Shown here: piece by piece, positions 59,260-64,000 of the stretch
Layout of the letters: each line of letters starts with the position of its first letter
Numbering within the stretch: the stretch's first letter is position 1
Assembly: GCA_963693305.1 (NCBI GenBank)
Contig: OY855909.1
Span: 5,134,241-5,198,240 of the forward strand
Direction: 5' to 3'
Length of the DNA: 64,000 nt
Source of the DNA: Meandrina meandrites
Lineage: Eukaryota; Cnidaria; Anthozoa; Scleractinia; Meandrinidae
Translations under genes and position numbers: made by a program
The notes under the pieces: model-generated
What the model was told of the DNA's origin: nothing
Database searches by the model: none
Seen by the model: the letters and a program-made list of their open reading frames with translations, nothing else

Positions 59260-59880
59260 TCTGTGTGATCCCAAATGCGTTCTCCGTGTGTTCTTAGTGA
59301 ATCGCTGGTGCGTTCTCCAAGGTGTTCCTGTGCGTTATCTGCGGTTTCCCCCATGCGTTACTTAGTACTTTACTACGTGCGTTCTTAGCCCTCCTGAAGG
59401 TGTCACTTCTCGTTTCCCTGTGCATTTACTAGGTCGTTTCCATTGAATTTGTTGCGCCTTGATTTACTTTCCACGTGCGTTCCCCATGCGCTCTAGATGC
59501 GTTCCCGCACGTTATCTGTTGTGCTTTTTGGACAACCATTTCCTGTGCTTCAGCTTTATGTCCAGTGAGTTCTCGCATCTTGTGTTCTCTTGTGTGTTTC
59601 CTAGTGCGTTCCTCTATTCGTTTCCAGTGAATTTAGCTCCGTTGTCGTTTTTTTTTCTCCAGTGTTACCCGATGCGTTATCTTTGGCTTTCAAATACGTT
59701 TTTAGCGAGTTATTACAGTTTCCCTTCCCTGTGCCTTTCCACATGCGATTCCTTCCCTCCATACGTTCGCGGTGCATATTTTTCTGCACTCCCCGAATGT
59801 TCCCTGTGGGCTTTCCTATTGTTTTTCTCTGTGCGTCACGTCGTGTGTTCCCTCGTACGTTTGTCATGAGATGTTGTGAC
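59260..59880. repeat. Degenerate TGCGTT-core repeat, copy 2
   Basis: Sister of 20690-21310. The recurring core is the same and small indels differ. Open frames in it do not agree between copies. Confidence 0.55.
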
Positions 59881-60236
59881 TGACAAAACCTTATATAGCT
59901 CACTTTGATGGCCTGTGCCGAGAGTATCCTCGCGGGCGTTTATGGGATTATTTGGGGAAAAGCAAATACTCGCGGGATGGGAACTTAAAGAAGGACGCTG
60001 AATGCGATTATTTTAGGATTAATATATAAAGTCTAGAAAAGACAACGAACGAAGAGAACTGTCGACAAATTAATAAATAAATAACTGCAAGCGAGCGGTT
60101 TTGATTTGAATTATCTTTTCCGGGTCTGCCATCTTTACACGAGCCGCTCCGAGACTGCTATCTCTCTAAATGATTTTCGAAAACGTCGTTATGCATGAAT
60201 ACTTATTCAATTGCCACAGTTACTTTAAAATATATA

Positions 60237-61190
60237 CAAAACAAATTGACTTTGTCAATAATCTGAAAATGCTTGCTTTCCTAAAAAAGTTGGCTTGGTC
60301 GGGCGATGAAATCAACATTTTATCACTGGGGATGACCTAAACTGAAATAAAGATGGAGAAAATAGTTGTCTTCGGCCAATTGTTTATCATTGTGGCAGAC
60401 CGCTCGGCTAGAAATTAGCGACAGGTTTATCTCACATCGTTCAACCAGAGTTAATAGAGGGAGACCGGTTTAGCTGCCAGATACCACGCTTCAAAATTCA
60501 AAAAGAGCCGCAGCTTGCAGAGAAAATGTGAGATTGTTGAATAGTTGTGTGAACTCAACTTGCGCTCACTTCTCGCAACCCGTCGATAAACAGTCAACCA
60601 CCGTCAGAGTAATTATTATTTTAATACACGAAAATAAAAGCCAGAACTTGTCACAACTCGAAAGGAACTTGGCAACTGGCTCAAGCAATTGAATTTGCAA
60701 GTAGCTGGAGCACACTCTCACTCAATATTGGAACAATTGCGCCTCAACAACATAGCTGCGAGAAAAAGAACATCGGGTTTGGTATTTAACGTTGAAATCA
60801 CCCCATCGAGAGCTAAACCTGTCGCTAATTTCTAGCCGAGCGGTCTTGGCCCAGGCTGCCACGCTTTTTCGAAGTAAGATGTGAAAACAGAATGACTCTC
60901 GGCTTTTGCTTTGTTGCAGGCATACATGGATATGACCAGTGACACAGGGACTGGTTTTGCGCCACACAGCCGAGTGCTCGACTTCAGATTTGAACCGAGA
61001 GCTTGTAACAGTCCGTTTAAAGTTAAAATCAAATCGCATTTAGTTGCAGAGAAATTCAAGACGTGAGGATACTTCATAAAATGTAAAGTGCTTTATCTTA
61101 CATGTAAGCCATCGGAGTTTCAATACTGAAAGCATTCAAAAACATGCACCATCGTTAATTCATAAGTCTATTCTTGACCCTCTTCCCCTG
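60237..61190. other. Extra DNA in copy 2 between WDR25 and the peptide gene relic
   Basis: Copy 1 goes straight from the shared end near 21804 to the sequence matched at 61190. The second half here (about 60890-61160) resembles 35950-36190, upstream of the 36.5-kb peptide gene, so part of it is another family-unit fragment. The first half (60240-60720) shows nothing I recognise. Confidence 0.5.
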
Positions 61191-61377
61191 CCGCGTCGCG
61201 AAGTTTGGAACAAGCTTACAAACCAAAAATGGTTAGCGACGGCCCTGGTCATAAAACACTTGAGTACCTATATATATGTTCACCGGACACTTGAGTAGCA
61301 GCAAATGTAGCGTGCTAGTGCTTTGGGCATCTACACTGAATATCATCCGTACCAAAAGCATCAGCAGCACGGATTGG

Positions 61378-61387
61378 GGGAAACCCC
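61378..61387 (+). promoter_or_regulatory. kB-like site of a peptide gene relic
   Basis: GGGAAACCCC followed by GTTTATAATTACC, as at 22127 and 36360. Downstream sequence no longer leads to a coding exon, so this promoter is probably orphaned. Confidence 0.4.
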
Positions 61388-62030
61388 GTTTATAATTACC
61401 TGTATCCCCGGCCTTGGCTCAAAACGTGTTACCAGGCTTTCAAATCAATGATGTTGCTCGACCAAGCGCTTCTGGGCTAAAAAAATGAATTGTCACCTCC
61501 TGTTTCAAGCAAAAATGACGCGTAAACAACACTTGTTACCATGGAAACGGCAAAGAATTTTTCATTGAGGTCTGAAAAATCGCTTAAAATGAATAATGGG
61601 AAATGAATACTGCACAAAATTTAGTTTCTGGGGCAAGTATAATGCATAAGGCTTTCAAAAAACCAGGTTACAAAATATTGAGTTTTTCACGATTTTTTTC
61701 CAGTTTCTTTCGAACTTGACCTGTCGACCTGTGAGACATGCGAGTGACTAAGTCCAAATATTTTCTACAATTTTTGTCCACGCAGCCAGATTCTGAGACT
61801 TTTCCTATTGTTTTTCCCGTGCAGGACGAAGAAAAGAGTGCTCTATGGATACTCAAAGCAAAGCGTAGTTTATTAGTTCTTAGAAGAGAGAAAAGAACAT
61901 TGTATTCTGGCGGATTCACTGGATTTCGCGGGAATTTTTGTTAATTTTGCACCGATCCAACAGCTAATAGCAAATAGATGTGTAGACTAAATGTTGATAG
62001 ATGCTGTTCCTTAAATTCAAAACTCTACGG
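61378..62030 (+). pseudogene. Family A peptide gene relic without coding exon
   Basis: The promoter-like block is present at 61378, and the 3' intron plus exon (acceptor cgtgcag before 61823, then GACGAAGAAAAGAG) are present to about 62030. The coding exon between them is missing, replaced by unrelated sequence at 61410-61670. It is the copy 2 counterpart of the intact gene at 22257. Confidence 0.6.
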
Positions 62031-62600
62031 GACGGACCCCAACAGTGGCGATCAGTGTTTTGGAACGATTGAGATAATGTTGGCCACTTACTCGTCAGAA
62101 TAAAAATGCCTTCTATTGCATAATTGATGTGCCCCTGGGTTACGTTATGAGATCTTATGACACGACGAAGGAACGGAACTCTTTCACAAACAAGCCGTAT
62201 TTTATACTTTATAGTTTTTATGAAGCATATATTATAGGATGCATGTGAGTTGTAATCGGCACTCTTCCAAAGATAGCGTAACGTAACCAATCAAAGGGAA
62301 AATAAACAATAGAGAACGGAAGTTTTAGAAATGACGATATATATAACTCCGTAAACAATGGTAAAGTTAAATTCCACAAAGTCAGTCACAAGCGAAATCG
62401 GCACTCTTCCATATAATAATATATTGTAACGTAAACAATCACCGCTAAGATATAAAGATAAACTGCGACGTGTCATACATAAAGACCATAAACTGGTTTG
62501 TTATGCATGATTCATCGCATTGCGCTCTCGGTCGTCACATACGCCTGTGCTGAGAACTTCTTTTACTGAGCTCATACAGAAGTGCGCATTTCGGGAAATC

Positions 62601-62840
62601 ATGCTGTCCATTCAAGAATTTTCCAGCTTGGCGTGTGCTGTTTTTTTGATGTTGATTCTGGGCTTCATGATCAAAATGAAAAGAGGTTTAATGAATAGAG
62701 ATGCAAGAATGCCGGAAAACCTCGGCCAACCTGTAGAAGCGAGAAGGCGAAGTGTGGTGAGAAACGAAGAGAACTACAAGTACAATTACAGCGTCCCGTG
62801 TAATCGCAAGAAGGCCAGAGAACACGATGAGCGCCGATAG
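62601..62840 (+). CDS. Small single-pass membrane peptide, family B (79 aa)
   Basis: This is the distant paralogue of the family A peptides. It starts MLSIQEFSSLACAV, has a hydrophobic helix at about residues 8-24 (to GFMIKM), then R-G-L-M-N, Q-P-V-E-A-R-R-R and an N/Y/K-rich tail ending KAREHDERR. Length is the same as family A (79 aa) although the alignment starts five codons later. The TAG stop is 4 nt before a perfect GTAAGT donor at 62845, and a 3' exon follows ttttcag at 63229. The sister at 33348 is frameshifted, so this is the only intact B copy in the window. Function unknown. Confidence 0.68.
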   Translation: MLSIQEFSSLACAVFLMLILGFMIKMKRGLMNRDARMPENLGQPVEARRRSVVRNEENYKYNYSVPCNRKKAREHDERR

Positions 62841-64000
62841 TTTAGTAAGTATGTGTGTGCGTTTTTCTAAATTTTGTACCAATTTAATAGTTTTAAACAA
62901 ATATGACGGGCGCATTTGCTTTTCAGTATTTTGTTTTGTACTTCACTTCGAAGCGTATAAGCGGGCATTTGCATCCTAAAACAAACAACTGCGAAATTTA
63001 ATACATCAGAATAGACCTATTTCATTTTACTTTAATTTTTATGTTATTTTTCCCCTATAAGATGCCTCATAAAATTCTTGCAGTTGTATTTCACCGTACA
63101 GTCAGTATGGTCAAGGGCTAATGCTAAAGGCAGTTTCATTGCTCTACCGCCATCGCATGTTATTCTCTAGCTGCTACTTCGATATCTACAAGTCAGCATC
63201 TGACATTTTTATTATTTTATTTTTCAGTATGAGGAAAAGGAAAAGTCAGTTGTTCCACGGAAAGTGACCCTATAAGTACTGAGAACTATTCTTGAAAACA
63301 ATTTATCTAGAACCAGCTGAAGTATTGCGGTTCACTAAGTGATAAAAACGTTTTCCGTCTGTGTATAAAAGAACCACTCATGCAGAAGATACTAATGTTG
63401 AACTTGTGAAACTCCTAAATAACTTGTAATTGAAATTCTAGCAAAATTTTGCCTTGTTAATATTTCTTAAATTTTTCCTTCATTTTAGAGAGTAGAAGCA
63501 AGACTGGTATAGCTTACTAAGTTTATTTAGTTTGAAGTAAGCCTGTTTGCCGGCTAATCACAGACAGATATCATGTGATTCAAGTGACATTTACTAAACG
63601 ACAGCTGCGTATGCCGTGAGGGCATACGCAGAGAAAATGACGGCTGCTTTAGGAGTAGTTGCTAGTGTTTTACATGTGGCCGACCTTTAGTCAGGTTTAA
63701 TTAGCGCAGCAAATATTTCCTGAATGTCGAAGGATGTAAAAAATAGTCGCTTTACTGTATATAAATTTAAGTGTGGTTCTGACATACCCATTCACAAAAT
63801 CGTTTCGACAACTGAAATTTTCGGCATTTTCACATGCAGATGCAATACAGGCCCGTAGTGGTGCTCACTTGTGGCACAACGTATCCTAGATTTGTAAATA
63901 AACGGCAAGCGTTAAGTTGAGTCGCCAGAGTTTTTAAGCAAGCTTTTAAACACAAAGAAGAATAGCCTCCAAGAATAGCAGCGTCCATTGTTTTGAATTT
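62841..64000. other. 3' intron, 3' exon and downstream of the family B gene
   Basis: 62845-63228 is the 3' intron and 63229 onward the 3' exon, matching 33584-34250. The trailing 63660-64000 shows no gene I can support. Confidence 0.45.

Larger units (their letters stand above)
47338..60236. repeat. Segmental duplication copy 2 (WDR25 block)
   Basis: It aligns with 8790-21804. Insertions private to this copy are the element at 53441-54067, the (AAT)n tract at 55009-55150 and the MITEs at 56533-57018. Private losses include the last coding exon of the nested gene. Confidence 0.9.

Noticed and set aside
59601..59903. 100-codon minus-strand frame
   Set aside because: It lies antisense to the TGCGTT repeat and is absent from the sister copy.

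Overview
This is eukaryotic, AT-rich, intron-bearing DNA. It carries animal-type promoter motifs, many short inverted-repeat (MITE-like) elements, DIRS-type and LINE remnants, and a WDR25 orthologue. Together these suggest an invertebrate metazoan; a stony coral or other anthozoan is my best guess, but no marker here proves it.

Layout. (1) 1-8.8 kb is a recently rearranged cluster of very small one-exon-coding genes for 75-79 aa single-pass membrane peptides. It includes a truncated DIRS retrotransposon and an 834-bp unit repeated three times in tandem. (2) 8.8-21.8 kb holds WDR25 copy 1 (498 aa, five coding exons, + strand). Inside its last intron, on the - strand, lies a complete six-exon gene for a 324 aa secretory-pathway membrane protein with tryptophan-rich 11-residue repeats. 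(3) 21.8-38.4 kb has more peptide-gene copies (22.26, 33.35 and 36.51 kb; one is frameshifted), two inverted minisatellite arrays, MITEs, a LINE ORF1 fragment and a repeated short spliced unit with no ORF. (4) 38.4-47.3 kb is an insertion-rich block absent from the other duplicate. It contains a 4.1-kb element with TTAA target duplications, itself inserted in a hAT-like MITE. (5) 47.3-60.2 kb is a second copy of block 2, with WDR25 copy 2 (496 aa) and a nested antisense gene that has gained one 11-residue repeat and lost its last coding exon. (6) 60.2-64 kb has a decayed peptide gene (promoter and 3' exon without coding exon) and an intact divergent peptide gene at 62.60 kb.

The whole window is therefore a segmental duplication of [peptide genes - WDR25 with nested gene - peptide genes], followed by element insertions that differ between the copies. 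The two features I consider new are the small membrane-peptide family, whose members share a SIQ-D/E start, one hydrophobic helix, an arginine-rich tail and a D-E-R ending, and the W-rich 11-mer membrane protein nested in WDR25. I recognise neither family. All exon limits are read by eye from splice consensus and reading phase.
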